The notes under the pieces are model-generated. The model was not told where the DNA came from and ran no database searches. It saw only the letters and a list, made by a program, of their open reading frames with translations. A stretch of 34,868 nucleotides of DNA from DASUFP01 sp036274495 (GTDB lineage: Bacteria; Bacteroidota; Bacteroidia; AKYH767-A; OLB10): the NCBI GenBank assembly GCA_036274495.1, contig DASUFP010000057.1:1-34868 (forward strand), read 5' to 3'. Every line of letters begins with the position of its first letter. The stretch's first letter is position 1. Shown piece by piece: positions 16,099-25,020 of the stretch. The position numbers and the translations under genes are program-made.

Positions 16099-18032
16099 TG
16101 AGATGGATTATACGGAGAAGTTTATTTCTTTTCGGTTTCCTTTTGCTGTTTATCAACACTTGGGTAGCCGGACAAAATCTGAAATTGTGCCCGCCGGCTG
16201 CTTCCAAAAAAGCTGTTAAATACCTTGACGAAGCCAGGAAAGCACGCAAGGATAAGAAAGATTACAAGGAAGTAAAGAAAATTCTTGAGTTGTCCCTCAA
16301 AGAAGATTCGTCTTATGCAGAGGCCTGGCTTGAATTGGGTAATATAGCTTACCTGAAAAAAGATTATCCGGCAATGAAAAGAGGGTATCAGAAACTTATT
16401 GAAGTTTGTCCTGATGCCAGCTCCGAGGCGTATTACAGGATGGGAACTTATCTCTTTGAAACCAAAAAATATTCAGAAGCTTCTACATACCTGAAGGGAT
16501 TTCTTGAATTTGGAACGGATAACGAAAAAAAGAACACAGAAGCCGAGCTGCTGCTTTTCAGAGCTGACCTGATTGCACATCCTGTTCCCTTTGATCCGAA
16601 ACCAGTAACAGGAATTTCCACCGCCGATCCCGAATACCTGCCTGTTATTTCACCGGATAATGACCTCTTCTTTTTTACCCGCAGGTATGACGAACACAGT
16701 AAAGGTGCCCTGACACCAATGAGCGTGGAAAAATTTATGATGAGTAAACGGAAACCCGACGGAACATTTGAAAGCGGCGATCCCATGCCGCTGCCGTTTA
16801 ATCAGAATTCAAGTAATAATGAGGGTGCATCAACCATCAGCAAGGATAACCGGTTACTTATTCTTACCATCAACAACAAGGGTAACTTCGACTTGTATTC
16901 TTCAGAACTGGTAAAGGGACAATGGTCCATTCCCAAAAACCTGGGCCCCAATGTTAACGACCCCAAGCAATGGGATTCACAACCCTCTCTCTCCCCTGAC
17001 GGCAAAACCCTCTATTTTGCATCGTACCGCGACTCCGTTTACGGCACTTGTGACATATTCAAAACAACACTTACCCCAACCGGATGGAGCCCTGCAGTAC
17101 CTTTATCAATTAACACCTACGGAAACGAAAAAACACCTTTCATCCACCCCGATAACACAACTTTATATTTCTCATCGGACAGTTTACCGGGAATGGGCGG
17201 CCTTGATATTTTTATGTGCAAACGAACTCCCGGAGGACAGTGGAGTAAGCCTGTAAATCTGGGATACCCTATTAATACCGATGCCGATGAAGTTGGTTTT
17301 TTTGTGAGCACCGATGGTGAATACGGATACTACGCCAGTAATCAATTATCAGGATCAGGAGGCTACGATATCTACTCTTTCGAAATGCCAAGTGATAAAA
17401 AACCTGAGAAAGTACTCTTTGTAAAAGGACAATTGAATGGTGAAAAAGGAGAAGAAATACCGCTCGCAGCCAAAATTGAATTGAGAAACATCGCCACACA
17501 GGAGGTAATTGATGTTGACTATGACTCAACAACAGGTAAATATGCTTCTGTGGTATTGTTCAACTCCGATTATATCATGACTGTGAGAAAAGAAGGGTTT
17601 GCATACAATTCGGAATATTTTTCAACCAGCGACACCACGTTGTCGGGCGTAGTTACCAATGATATGGATTTTAAAGAAATGGAAGTGGGTGCAGCATACA
17701 AACTCAATGATATTTTATTTGATACCAACTCATCCGAACTGGCGCCCGAATCCAAACAGGTAATTGCCGATTTTGCATCCTTTTTAAAAGACAATCCGAA
17801 AGTTTCAGTTGCGATTCACGGACATACCGACAATCAGGGCGATCCGGCGGCGAACAAACTACTGAGTAACAACAGGGCAAAGGCTGTATTTGATCACCTG
17901 GTTACACTCGGTATATCCCCTTCTCGCCTTTCGTACAAAGGCTTTGGTCAGGACGTTCCTGTAGCCGGCAATGATACTGTTGAGGGAAGGGCAAAAAACC
18001 GCAGAACCGAATTTGTAATTGTCAGTAAATAA
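16095..18032 (+). CDS. TPR / PD40 propeller / OmpA_C envelope protein, PorE-like layout
   Basis: A 645-residue exported protein (signal peptide to about residue 26, ending VAGQ; no lipobox seen). Domains in order: two to three TPR helices (AEAWLELGNIAYLKKDYPAMKRGYQ near 75-145), a WD40/PD40 propeller (repeats such as QPSLSPDGKTLYFASYRD and FIHPDNTTLYFSSDSLPGMGGLDIFMCKR, about 180-430), a carboxypeptidase-regulatory-like domain (about 445-530) and a C-terminal OmpA peptidoglycan-binding domain (FDTNSSELAP, then NNRAKAVFDHLVTLGI, GRAKNRRTEFVIV). PorE of the type IX secretion system has this same order, though many related paralogues do not act in secretion. The ATG overlaps the AsmA gene stop (ATGA). 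Confidence 0.9.
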   Translation: MMRWIIRRSLFLFGFLLLFINTWVAGQNLKLCPPAASKKAVKYLDEARKARKDKKDYKEVKKILELSLKEDSSYAEAWLELGNIAYLKKDYPAMKRGYQKLIEVCPDASSEAYYRMGTYLFETKKYSEASTYLKGFLEFGTDNEKKNTEAELLLFRADLIAHPVPFDPKPVTGISTADPEYLPVISPDNDLFFFTRRYDEHSKGALTPMSVEKFMMSKRKPDGTFESGDPMPLPFNQNSSNNEGASTISKDNRLLILTINNKGNFDLYSSELVKGQWSIPKNLGPNVNDPKQWDSQPSLSPDGKTLYFASYRDSVYGTCDIFKTTLTPTGWSPAVPLSINTYGNEKTPFIHPDNTTLYFSSDSLPGMGGLDIFMCKRTPGGQWSKPVNLGYPINTDADEVGFFVSTDGEYGYYASNQLSGSGGYDIYSFEMPSDKKPEKVLFVKGQLNGEKGEEIPLAAKIELRNIATQEVIDVDYDSTTGKYASVVLFNSDYIMTVRKEGFAYNSEYFSTSDTTLSGVVTNDMDFKEMEVGAAYKLNDILFDTNSSELAPESKQVIADFASFLKDNPKVSVAIHGHTDNQGDPAANKLLSNNRAKAVFDHLVTLGISPSRLSYKGFGQDVPVAGNDTVEGRAKNRRTEFVIVSK

Positions 18033-18035
18033 TTT

Positions 18036-18737
18036 TCAGAAAAGCAGTTCCATCTGATCGGGATCGGTAATCTTTTCGTAGTCGTTGGGAACAGTGAATA
18101 CGGCCGAATCAGCAGGTTCATGTACAATTTCTTTGGCGGTAAGTTTCATAACAATATTATCGAACCGAATACTGTATTCCATCAGCATACCTTCAATTTC
18201 TTTATAGGGAGTACTCCAGTTAAAAGCCGATTTGCCAAGTTCATCAGTATAGTAAACAGGATAGCTGTTGTCGGTACTGTCAGTAATCATTGCCTGCCTG
18301 CATTTGACTCCGGCAATCTCTTTTACCTCATCGGTATAACGCACATTCAAGGGGGCACGTCCCGAAAAACTCTGGTCAACCTGCTGGCCATTCATAACCA
18401 TTGCAACTTTTTTACCCATTGCACTTATGAGGGTTGAATAGGTTCTAGCGGCAGCATCACTTATCATACGGGTCTCCATCATACCCATCCCCATTGATAT
18501 TATTGTGGCAGTTTGATTGCCTTTGTAATAAGTTGTGATTTCCGATGGCATCATTGTTTTCATCATGGGATCCACATCATCACCCTCCAGTGAAACCTGG
18601 TAGATAATATGCCCTTCTCCCGGCGTGCCTTCAGAATGCGAACAGCCATAGTAGGAAAACATGGAAAGCAACAGATAAGACAAAAATGCCGCTCCGGCAA
18701 CAGATTTTGGTTTTATGTTCATCATGATAGTGTTCAA
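18036..18737 (-). CDS. DUF4412-like exported protein
   Basis: A 233-residue protein with a hydrophobic signal (about 9-32); the Cys in YYGCSHS might be lipidated but fits the lipobox poorly. The mature part reads IIYQVSLEGDDVDPMMKTMMPSEITTYYKG, then MGKKVAMVMNG and a conserved YPVYYTDELGKSAFNW segment, which resembles DUF4412 proteins of Bacteroidota; their function is unknown. Methionine is unusually common, with a MGMGMMETRM cluster. It ends 3 bases from the end of the OmpA gene on the other strand. The esterase gene lies 38 bases upstream on the same strand, so the two may be one unit. Confidence 0.7.
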   Translation of the reverse strand: MNTIMMNIKPKSVAGAAFLSYLLLSMFSYYGCSHSEGTPGEGHIIYQVSLEGDDVDPMMKTMMPSEITTYYKGNQTATIISMGMGMMETRMISDAAARTYSTLISAMGKKVAMVMNGQQVDQSFSGRAPLNVRYTDEVKEIAGVKCRQAMITDSTDNSYPVYYTDELGKSAFNWSTPYKEIEGMLMEYSIRFDNIVMKLTAKEIVHEPADSAVFTVPNDYEKITDPDQMELLF

Positions 18738-18775
18738 TAGACTTCGCCGCCAGCAGGTTTGAGAAATGATTACTA

Positions 18776-19432
18776 CTAAGATATTAAAATATCAGCAACT
18801 TCAAGGACTGTTTGGGGTAAAACTTCGTGTATACCCTCGTAAGCATGTCTTTTCACAGAAACCGATCCTGCTTCGAGTCGTGCAGCCTGCTTTTGAAACG
18901 TTTCGGCCGATATAAAATTATCGGTGACACTGAAGACCTGCAAAACCGGTACATTCACCGGCCACCCCTGCTCCAGCACATCCGGAGCTATTTCGCCCGC
19001 CCATGCCACAAATTTATTTATGCCACTTCCATTTCTGAACTTAATCCACCTCGATCCGGTGGCAACCCCCTGGGAATAGCCAATTACAATAATCTCACGG
19101 TAACCGGGAGCCAGTTCGCCGGTAATTACATCCACCAGCCTGTCGAGATAACCCATCTGATCAGCTATTTCCTGAGTCCTTTCTTCCCTGGTCATCCAGG
19201 ATGCAACTACATCACCAAAGAAACCTTTGCTGTAAAAGCGCGACAAACCCTCCGGCGCCACCAACAGGGTTCCCGGAGCTGCCAATCCCTGAAAAAGTGA
19301 TAAACAATTTTTCGCAGACATCCCATACCCATGTAGTAAAATAACTACCCTGTCGGCTTTATGGTTATCATTGCCTGACACCCAGTAACGAGCTGTTTTT
19401 TCAACTGTTAAATTACGGCTGAGCGTTTCCAT
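18776..19432 (-). CDS. Alpha/beta-hydrolase, phospholipase/carboxylesterase type
   Basis: A 218-residue cytoplasmic-looking enzyme. The catalytic nucleophile lies in GYSQGVA (about residue 117), the oxyanion region is LLHGYGMSAKN, the acid is likely Asp in FSVTDNF and the His in EGIHEV, giving a complete Ser-Asp-His triad. Family members cleave carboxyl esters of short chain or act on lysophospholipids; substrate here unknown. The N-terminal 20 residues (including TARYWVSGN) lack a signal peptide. It shares the region up to 19496 with the divergent protease gene on the plus strand, with about 63 bases between their starts. Confidence 0.88.
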   Translation of the reverse strand: METLSRNLTVEKTARYWVSGNDNHKADRVVILLHGYGMSAKNCLSLFQGLAAPGTLLVAPEGLSRFYSKGFFGDVVASWMTREERTQEIADQMGYLDRLVDVITGELAPGYREIIVIGYSQGVATGSRWIKFRNGSGINKFVAWAGEIAPDVLEQGWPVNVPVLQVFSVTDNFISAETFQKQAARLEAGSVSVKRHAYEGIHEVLPQTVLEVADILIS

Positions 19433-19469
19433 ATCTTAAAAACGAAGGTAGTAATTCTAATGTTCTTCC

Positions 19470-19477
19470 TATTTTTG
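19470..19477 (+). promoter_or_regulatory. Candidate -7 element for the S9 peptidase gene
   Basis: TATTTTTG is an exact fit to TAnnTTTG, 18 bases before the ATG at 19496. Because a transcript would begin near 19483, the in-frame ATG at 19460 would not be transcribed; this decides the start at 19496. No good -33 TTTG is present. Confidence 0.5.
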
Positions 19478-19495
19478 AAAATTAAATATCATACA

Positions 19496-21688
19496 ATGAA
19501 CAATCGCAATGTATTAATCGCACTTCTTTTTACCCTTCTTGTACCTACAGTTACCCATGCTCAAAATCAGGAACTTAAAGTAGATGATATTTTCTCCGGA
19601 ACCAGGTTCACGGCCCGGTCACTTCCCGAGCACTACTCCATGCAAAACGGAAATTACTATACCCTGCTTAATTCAGAACATGCTGCAGTTTGCATTATCC
19701 GGTATGCATACAAAACCGGAGCAGCCGTTGACACCCTGTTTAATGCATCAAAAGCCCTGTATAACGGAACTCAAATAACTCCTTCAGGATACGCCTTCAG
19801 CTCAAACGAAAAACAACTGTTGCTTGAAACAGAAACAGAATCCATTTATCGTCATTCTACCAAAGCAAATTATTTTGTTTATGACATTGCCAAAAACAGT
19901 CTTACACCGGTATCATTATCCGGCAAACAACAGTATGCCCAATTTTCACCCGATGGTATGTTAATCGCATTTGTCAGAGAAAATAATTTATACATCAAAG
20001 ATATTGCGAAGAATTCAGAGATCATGGTAACAAGAGATGGAAAACAAAACGCAATCATTAACGGTGCAACCGATTGGGTTTATGAGGAAGAGTTTTCATT
20101 CGACAGGGGTTTTCAATGGTCTCTCGACGGAACTTACATTGCCTATTATCGCTTCGACGAATCGCAGGTAAAAGAGTTCGAACTCACTTACTATGGTAAC
20201 CTTTATCCCGAAACACAACACTATAAATACCCAAAGGCGGGAGAAGTGAATTCAACAGTTTCAATATTTATTTATAACCTGAGCGCAAACAAGACGATTA
20301 AAGCGGATGCCAACAAAGAAGCAGATCAGTACATACCAAGGATAAAATGGACAACCGATCCGTCCAAATTATGCATTGTCAGGATGAACAGACTTCAAAA
20401 TCACCTGGAATTACTGCTCTGCGATGCGGCGTCAGGCAGCTGTTCTACCTTGTTTACCGAAGACAATAAATCCTATCTGGAAATTACTGATGACCTGACG
20501 TTTTTATCAGGGAATAAAGAATTCATCTGGACCAGTTCAGGTAGCGGGTTCAAACAGATTTTTCTTTACGGAATGGATGGCAGACTGATCAGACAGATTA
20601 CCAATGGGAAATATGATGTGACAGCTTTTTACGGATACAACCCCCGTAACGATGAATTCTACTATCAGGCTGACGGTGTTAACCCTATGAGCAGAGAGGT
20701 GTATGCCACCAACCGTCAGGGGAAAACGAGAATTCTAAGTCAGGTTTCAGGCATTTCCACTGCTACATTCAGCGCAAACTTTAATTATTGTTTCATTACA
20801 CGGTCAACAATCGGGGTTCCTCCTACCACCATCCTGTATACTGCAAAAGGGAAAAGTGTTCGCACGGTAGAAGAGAACAATGAGGTTAAAGATGCGTTAA
20901 AAAACTTCAAACTTTCGGATGTCTCCTTTTTCAACTTTACAACAACCGAAGGCATATCGTTAAATGGCTGGATGATAAAACCCAAAGATTTTGATCCGCA
21001 AAAAAAGTATCCGGTAATACAGTTCATGTACGGTGGTCCCGGGAGTCAGACGGTTGTCGATTGCTGGAGCGGTTATAACCTTAACTCGAAAAACTATTTG
21101 TGGTTTCAGTTACTGGCTCAAAAGGGATATATTATTGTTTCGGTTGACAACAGGGGAACCGGTGGCCGTGGTGAGGCATTTACCAAGTGCACCTACCGGC
21201 AACTGGGCCATTTTGAAACCATAGATCAGATAGAAACAGCGAAGTGGCTGGCAAAGCAACCCTATGTTGACGGCAGCAGAATTGGTGCCTGGGGGTGGAG
21301 TTTCGGAGGCTATATGACATCGCTGCTCATCACCAAAGGAGCTGATTATTTTAAAACGGCTGTTGCTGTTGCGCCGGTTACTAACTGGCGTTTTTATGAC
21401 ACTATTTATACAGAACGCTATTTACAAAAACCTTCCGAAAACACCTCCGGTTATGAGGATAACTCACCGGTAAATTTTGCCGGAATGCTGAAAGGAAATT
21501 TTTTACTGATACATGGTGGTGCCGACGATAATGTACATGTTCAGAACACAATGGAATTTGTGACCGCTCTCGTAAATGAACACAAACAATTTGAACAGTT
21601 TATTTATCCAAACAAAGCACACGGAATCGGAGGTGTTCGGGTACAGCTGTTCCAGATGATGACCAATTATTTTATCGAAAAACTGTAA
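19496..21688 (+). CDS. Dipeptidyl-peptidase IV-like S9 family peptidase
   Basis: A 730-residue secreted serine exopeptidase. The start at 19496 gives a clean signal peptide (MNNRNVLIALLFTLLVPTVTHAQ, cut after about residue 22); an earlier in-frame ATG would add a poor N terminus. An N-terminal beta-propeller (with VYEEEFSFDRGFQWS, the Glu pair that recognises the substrate N terminus) precedes the catalytic domain. Nucleophile Ser602 sits in GWSFGGYM, with Asp677 (GGADDNVH) and His709 (NKAHGIGG) completing the triad; FMYGGPGSQ is the oxyanion segment. DPP4-type enzymes release X-Pro or X-Ala dipeptides, and in Bacteroidota they support peptide catabolism in the periplasm. Confidence 0.95.
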   Translation: MNNRNVLIALLFTLLVPTVTHAQNQELKVDDIFSGTRFTARSLPEHYSMQNGNYYTLLNSEHAAVCIIRYAYKTGAAVDTLFNASKALYNGTQITPSGYAFSSNEKQLLLETETESIYRHSTKANYFVYDIAKNSLTPVSLSGKQQYAQFSPDGMLIAFVRENNLYIKDIAKNSEIMVTRDGKQNAIINGATDWVYEEEFSFDRGFQWSLDGTYIAYYRFDESQVKEFELTYYGNLYPETQHYKYPKAGEVNSTVSIFIYNLSANKTIKADANKEADQYIPRIKWTTDPSKLCIVRMNRLQNHLELLLCDAASGSCSTLFTEDNKSYLEITDDLTFLSGNKEFIWTSSGSGFKQIFLYGMDGRLIRQITNGKYDVTAFYGYNPRNDEFYYQADGVNPMSREVYATNRQGKTRILSQVSGISTATFSANFNYCFITRSTIGVPPTTILYTAKGKSVRTVEENNEVKDALKNFKLSDVSFFNFTTTEGISLNGWMIKPKDFDPQKKYPVIQFMYGGPGSQTVVDCWSGYNLNSKNYLWFQLLAQKGYIIVSVDNRGTGGRGEAFTKCTYRQLGHFETIDQIETAKWLAKQPYVDGSRIGAWGWSFGGYMTSLLITKGADYFKTAVAVAPVTNWRFYDTIYTERYLQKPSENTSGYEDNSPVNFAGMLKGNFLLIHGGADDNVHVQNTMEFVTALVNEHKQFEQFIYPNKAHGIGGVRVQLFQMMTNYFIEKL

Positions 21689-21805
21689 CTGCCGGCACTA
21701 TACGACATCGGACAAAAAATAGCGAAAACCCCCAAGAGGACATTTAAATTATAACCAGGGAGATAAACAGCAATTGTCTGTTGCTAAAAAACCGTACTTA
21801 AATTA

Positions 21806-23332
21806 CTAACGCCGCTTGCGGGTGTACCCTATTCCCAGCACACCAAGAAGGCTTCTCGTAACCTCCTGGGTAAAACTTCGCATAACTTGTCTGCCAAGGG
21901 CACTTCCGGCCACCTCTTCAAGAATGGTTTTTTCATGTTGCTCCCTTTCAGGTTTTTGATTCTTAAGTTCTGAGGCAGGAGTTATTCCCTTTAATTTTTG
22001 AGTGAGTATTTCAAAAGCACTCTCTCTGTCAATCTCCTCATTGTATTTTTTTGCCAACGGCGAATCATTAACGAGTGATTCCATTTCCTTTTCGGAAAGC
22101 ACATCCATTCTCGAACGTGGAGCGCATAACATAACCTGTGCAAGTGGCGTTGGAATTCCTTTTTCATTTAACCCGGTCACCAGCGCCTCACCTATCCCCA
22201 GAGCAGTCAACAGATCTTCGGTCTTGTAAAAATCGGAAAGGGGATAGTTTTCCGCAACCGACTTTATGTTTTTACGGTCGTTGGCCGTAAATGCCCTCAA
22301 TGCATGCTGAACCTTGAGGCCAAGCTGTGATAAAATGTCAGCAGGAACATCGGTGGGTTGCTGTGTGCAAAAAAACACTCCCACCCCTTTTGATCTGATC
22401 AGCTTAATAACCATTTCGATCTGATTCAACAAAGATTTGCTCGCCTCTTCAAAAACCAGGTGTGCCTCATCAATAAAAATAACCAGCCTGGGCTTCTCAA
22501 GATCTCCTGATTCGGGAAAAGTAGCATAGATTTCATCGAGCAAACAAAGCATGAATGTAGAAAACAACTTGGGTCTGTCCTGAATGTCGGTAAGCCTTAC
22601 AATATTGATGTAACCGCGTCCCCGGGGATCAGACCTCAGTAGATCGTTCACCTCAAACGACCGCTCACCAAAAAACATTTCGGCTCCCTGTTGTTCAATT
22701 TCAAGTATTTTCCTGATTATTGTTGAGGTAGTCGTTTTTGAAATGGCTCCGTATTTTTCTTCAACTTCTGCTTTACCCTCATTGGTAAGGTATTGCAATG
22801 TTTTGCGGAAATCTTTCAAATCAAGTAATGGCATACCGGCATCGTCACAGTATTTAAATACCATGGCCACAACCCCCGACTGAATATCATTTAACTCAAG
22901 AATGCGGGAAAATAACACGGGCCCAAACTCGATGAGCGTTGCTCTCATCCGTGTGCCCTGTTCATTTGATATGGAGTACAGCTCTACCGGAAAGCCCTCG
23001 GGCTGCCATTCAATTCCGATTTTCGACTGCCGTTCGGCAATTTTAGGATTTGGGGTACCGGCCATTGCCAAACCGCTGAGATCACCCTTAATATCCATAA
23101 GCAGGCTGGGAACACCTTGCCGGGATAATGCTTCCGCCATCCCCTGCAGTGTTTTGGTTTTACCCGTTCCGGTTGCACCTGCAATGAGTCCATGCCGGTT
23201 AAATGTACTCAAGGGTAATTTTATGGGAGCACCGGCACACACCTCACCATTCAACATGGGGGCTCCTAAAGTAATGGTTAAGCCTTTACTGGAATAAGCG
23301 TTGTTTATGGCATTCACAAAATCTGCTTTCAT
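21806..23332 (-). CDS. HerA-like DUF853 ATPase
   Basis: A 508-residue P-loop ATPase. Walker A is GATGTGKT near residue 53-60, Walker B is VIFIDEAH near 290, and an Arg-rich C-terminal segment closes the domain. It matches the DUF853 branch of HerA-type AAA+ proteins, whose N-terminal region (GAPMLNGEVCAGAPIKLPL) is short. Known HerA enzymes translocate DNA with NurA nuclease, but DUF853 proteins are commonly found alone and their role is undefined; no NurA is adjacent. The gene starts 7 bases after bshC on the same strand, so it should share its transcript. The 21689-21805 spacer holds only a weak hairpin near 21765-21785. Confidence 0.9.
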   Translation of the reverse strand: MKADFVNAINNAYSSKGLTITLGAPMLNGEVCAGAPIKLPLSTFNRHGLIAGATGTGKTKTLQGMAEALSRQGVPSLLMDIKGDLSGLAMAGTPNPKIAERQSKIGIEWQPEGFPVELYSISNEQGTRMRATLIEFGPVLFSRILELNDIQSGVVAMVFKYCDDAGMPLLDLKDFRKTLQYLTNEGKAEVEEKYGAISKTTTSTIIRKILEIEQQGAEMFFGERSFEVNDLLRSDPRGRGYINIVRLTDIQDRPKLFSTFMLCLLDEIYATFPESGDLEKPRLVIFIDEAHLVFEEASKSLLNQIEMVIKLIRSKGVGVFFCTQQPTDVPADILSQLGLKVQHALRAFTANDRKNIKSVAENYPLSDFYKTEDLLTALGIGEALVTGLNEKGIPTPLAQVMLCAPRSRMDVLSEKEMESLVNDSPLAKKYNEEIDRESAFEILTQKLKGITPASELKNQKPEREQHEKTILEEVAGSALGRQVMRSFTQEVTRSLLGVLGIGYTRKRR

Positions 23333-23339
23333 CGACTGC

Positions 23340-24926
23340 TCAGGGTTGAAGTGTTATAATATCGAAGGTGAAAGAAAAGGGATCGCACCAATCAGTAATC
23401 TGCGGAATAAATGTTTTATCTCCGGCAATTGCTAAAATGTTAAGGCTCCTCTCCTGCAACGCACCATCGGGAAACAATCTGTTTAATATCCAGTCAACCT
23501 GAGAAACGGTTACCTCTTCTTTCCTCCGCACCGCCCTGAATAATTTTTCCGTAAAATGATCTATCCCTTTTCTGACTTTCTGTTCTTCCGCTTCAAGTGA
23601 GGCGCTGAGTGTCGGGTCAACTGCTGCAACAACAGGTGAAACCGTTTTAAAAGCGTCACCCATTTCTGATTTCAAATTATTAAAAGCTTCCTCAATGGCA
23701 TCAATACCCTTTATGACTTTTTTCAGCAGTGCCTCCCGACCCAGAAAAAGATCTTCGGTGTTTACCTCCGCCTTTTTCATTTTCCGGATAACCTGTTCAT
23801 CCAGTATCATAAAACTATTGCGGGGCATGAGAACCGGAAACGGTACCGTATAATGTTCGAAAGTGGATCGCAGCTCGAGCCAGTATGCAATTTCGCCCGG
23901 ACCTCCGATGTATGCCAGATTGGGCAATATTTTTTCCTGATACAAGGGCCTAAGCACCACGTTTGGACTGAATCGTCCGGGATGCGTTTTAATTTCGGTT
24001 TCCAGTTCACCGGCAGTAAACACCTTTTGGGAACCTGAAACTTCATAACGTCCCTGCTCACTCTTTATGATTCGACCTCTGTAATCCGGCTCCAGATAAA
24101 ACAAATTAATTTCTCTTGGTGTAACCTGCACCTTATAGTTTTTGCCTAAGCGCTCCGCTGTCTCAGATACCAACGTATATGCCGAATGGTTAAAGACATC
24201 GTCCAGCATTTCTTCAACAAATAAATTTTTGAGTGAAGCATCATTACCATCGATTACCAGCAGGTTGCTTCCTGCGAAGAGCAGGTGCACGAGCTTTCTG
24301 GTTGCTTGTGCCAGGTTGGAACCGGACGTATAACAAGAAGCCATTTCCCTGAAAAGGGCCGAATTACCGGCAGCATTTTGTAACTCTTCAATAAAAGCAT
24401 GCATACGGTCCGTAGGGATTGCACCACACGCAACGGGCGGGAAACCGGGATTCCATGCTAATTTTTTTTCGGTAAGCTGAACCGATTTGATTTCCTCAAA
24501 ATCGTGATCTTCTGAGGCCATCCAAAAAACCGGGACAAACTTGCGGTGAGGATACTTCTCTGCAAGTTCTGATGCCAGCTTTATGGTTGTCGCAATTTTG
24601 TAAATGCTGTATAGAGGCCCCGTAAAGAGGTTCAGCTGATGACCGGTTGTAACCGTAAACGTATTTTCATTGCCTAGTGCAGCAATCACTGGCTGCACTT
24701 CTGTTAAGTATTCGGGTGCCTGTTGCTGATATTGATTGATCAATGCTGTGGTCAGTACCGAACGCTGTTGCCGAGGATAATGTTTCTCCTCAGCGGCTGT
24801 TTTAAAGGATTCCCTTACGGGAAGATAGCTATAGAAAGGACGTACTTTTTCGTTGCCTGACAGGTAGTCGAGAAAAAGACCCGAAAAACTTCCGCTCCGT
24901 TCATAGGAAATACTGGTTTTATTCAT
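23340..24926 (-). CDS. bshC: Bacillithiol biosynthesis cysteine-adding enzyme BshC
   Basis: A 528-residue enzyme proposed to add cysteine to glucosaminyl malate, the last step in bacillithiol synthesis. I choose the ATG at 24926 (MNKTSISYERSGSF) because BshC proteins begin at this point; an in-frame ATG 60 bases upstream adds an unrelated tail and lies upstream of the predicted promoter. Signatures are VTTGHQLNLFTGPLYSIYKI near residue 95 and VFWMASEDHDFEEI near 130, and ELRSTFEHY in the middle. Length matches the family. bshA and bshB are not in the window, so thiol production would depend on genes elsewhere. Downstream overlap is nil, and HerA-like follows after 7 bases. Confidence 0.94.
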   Translation of the reverse strand: MNKTSISYERSGSFSGLFLDYLSGNEKVRPFYSYLPVRESFKTAAEEKHYPRQQRSVLTTALINQYQQQAPEYLTEVQPVIAALGNENTFTVTTGHQLNLFTGPLYSIYKIATTIKLASELAEKYPHRKFVPVFWMASEDHDFEEIKSVQLTEKKLAWNPGFPPVACGAIPTDRMHAFIEELQNAAGNSALFREMASCYTSGSNLAQATRKLVHLLFAGSNLLVIDGNDASLKNLFVEEMLDDVFNHSAYTLVSETAERLGKNYKVQVTPREINLFYLEPDYRGRIIKSEQGRYEVSGSQKVFTAGELETEIKTHPGRFSPNVVLRPLYQEKILPNLAYIGGPGEIAYWLELRSTFEHYTVPFPVLMPRNSFMILDEQVIRKMKKAEVNTEDLFLGREALLKKVIKGIDAIEEAFNNLKSEMGDAFKTVSPVVAAVDPTLSASLEAEEQKVRKGIDHFTEKLFRAVRRKEEVTVSQVDWILNRLFPDGALQERSLNILAIAGDKTFIPQITDWCDPFSFTFDIITLQP

Positions 24927-24931
24927 GGTTT

Positions 24932-24939
24932 CAAATGTA
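24932..24939 (-). promoter_or_regulatory. Candidate -7 element for bshC
   Basis: On the minus strand this reads TACATTTG, an exact fit to TAnnTTTG, but no -33 TTTG is found. It ends 5 bases before the bshC ATG, so the transcript would start at or near the start codon with little or no leader. Confidence 0.4.
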
Positions 24940-25020
24940 CAGAAATCGAAAAAAGAATATCCTCCGGCACTAAATGAATGGATCAATGAGCACTACTTAT
25001 CTAAAGCTCTTACCGGTTTC

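Noticed and set aside
19460..19495. Earlier in-frame start for the S9 peptidase
   Set aside because: It would place a promoter element inside the coding region and put extra residues before a clean signal peptide.
21760..21795. Terminator between the peptidase and HerA-like genes
   Set aside because: Two short alternative hairpins (5 bp) overlap here with no convincing T-run on either strand.
21806..23332. Defence system built on the HerA-like ATPase
   Set aside because: No NurA, Sir2, DUF4297 or other effector is adjacent, and the DUF853 branch is common as a single housekeeping-like gene.
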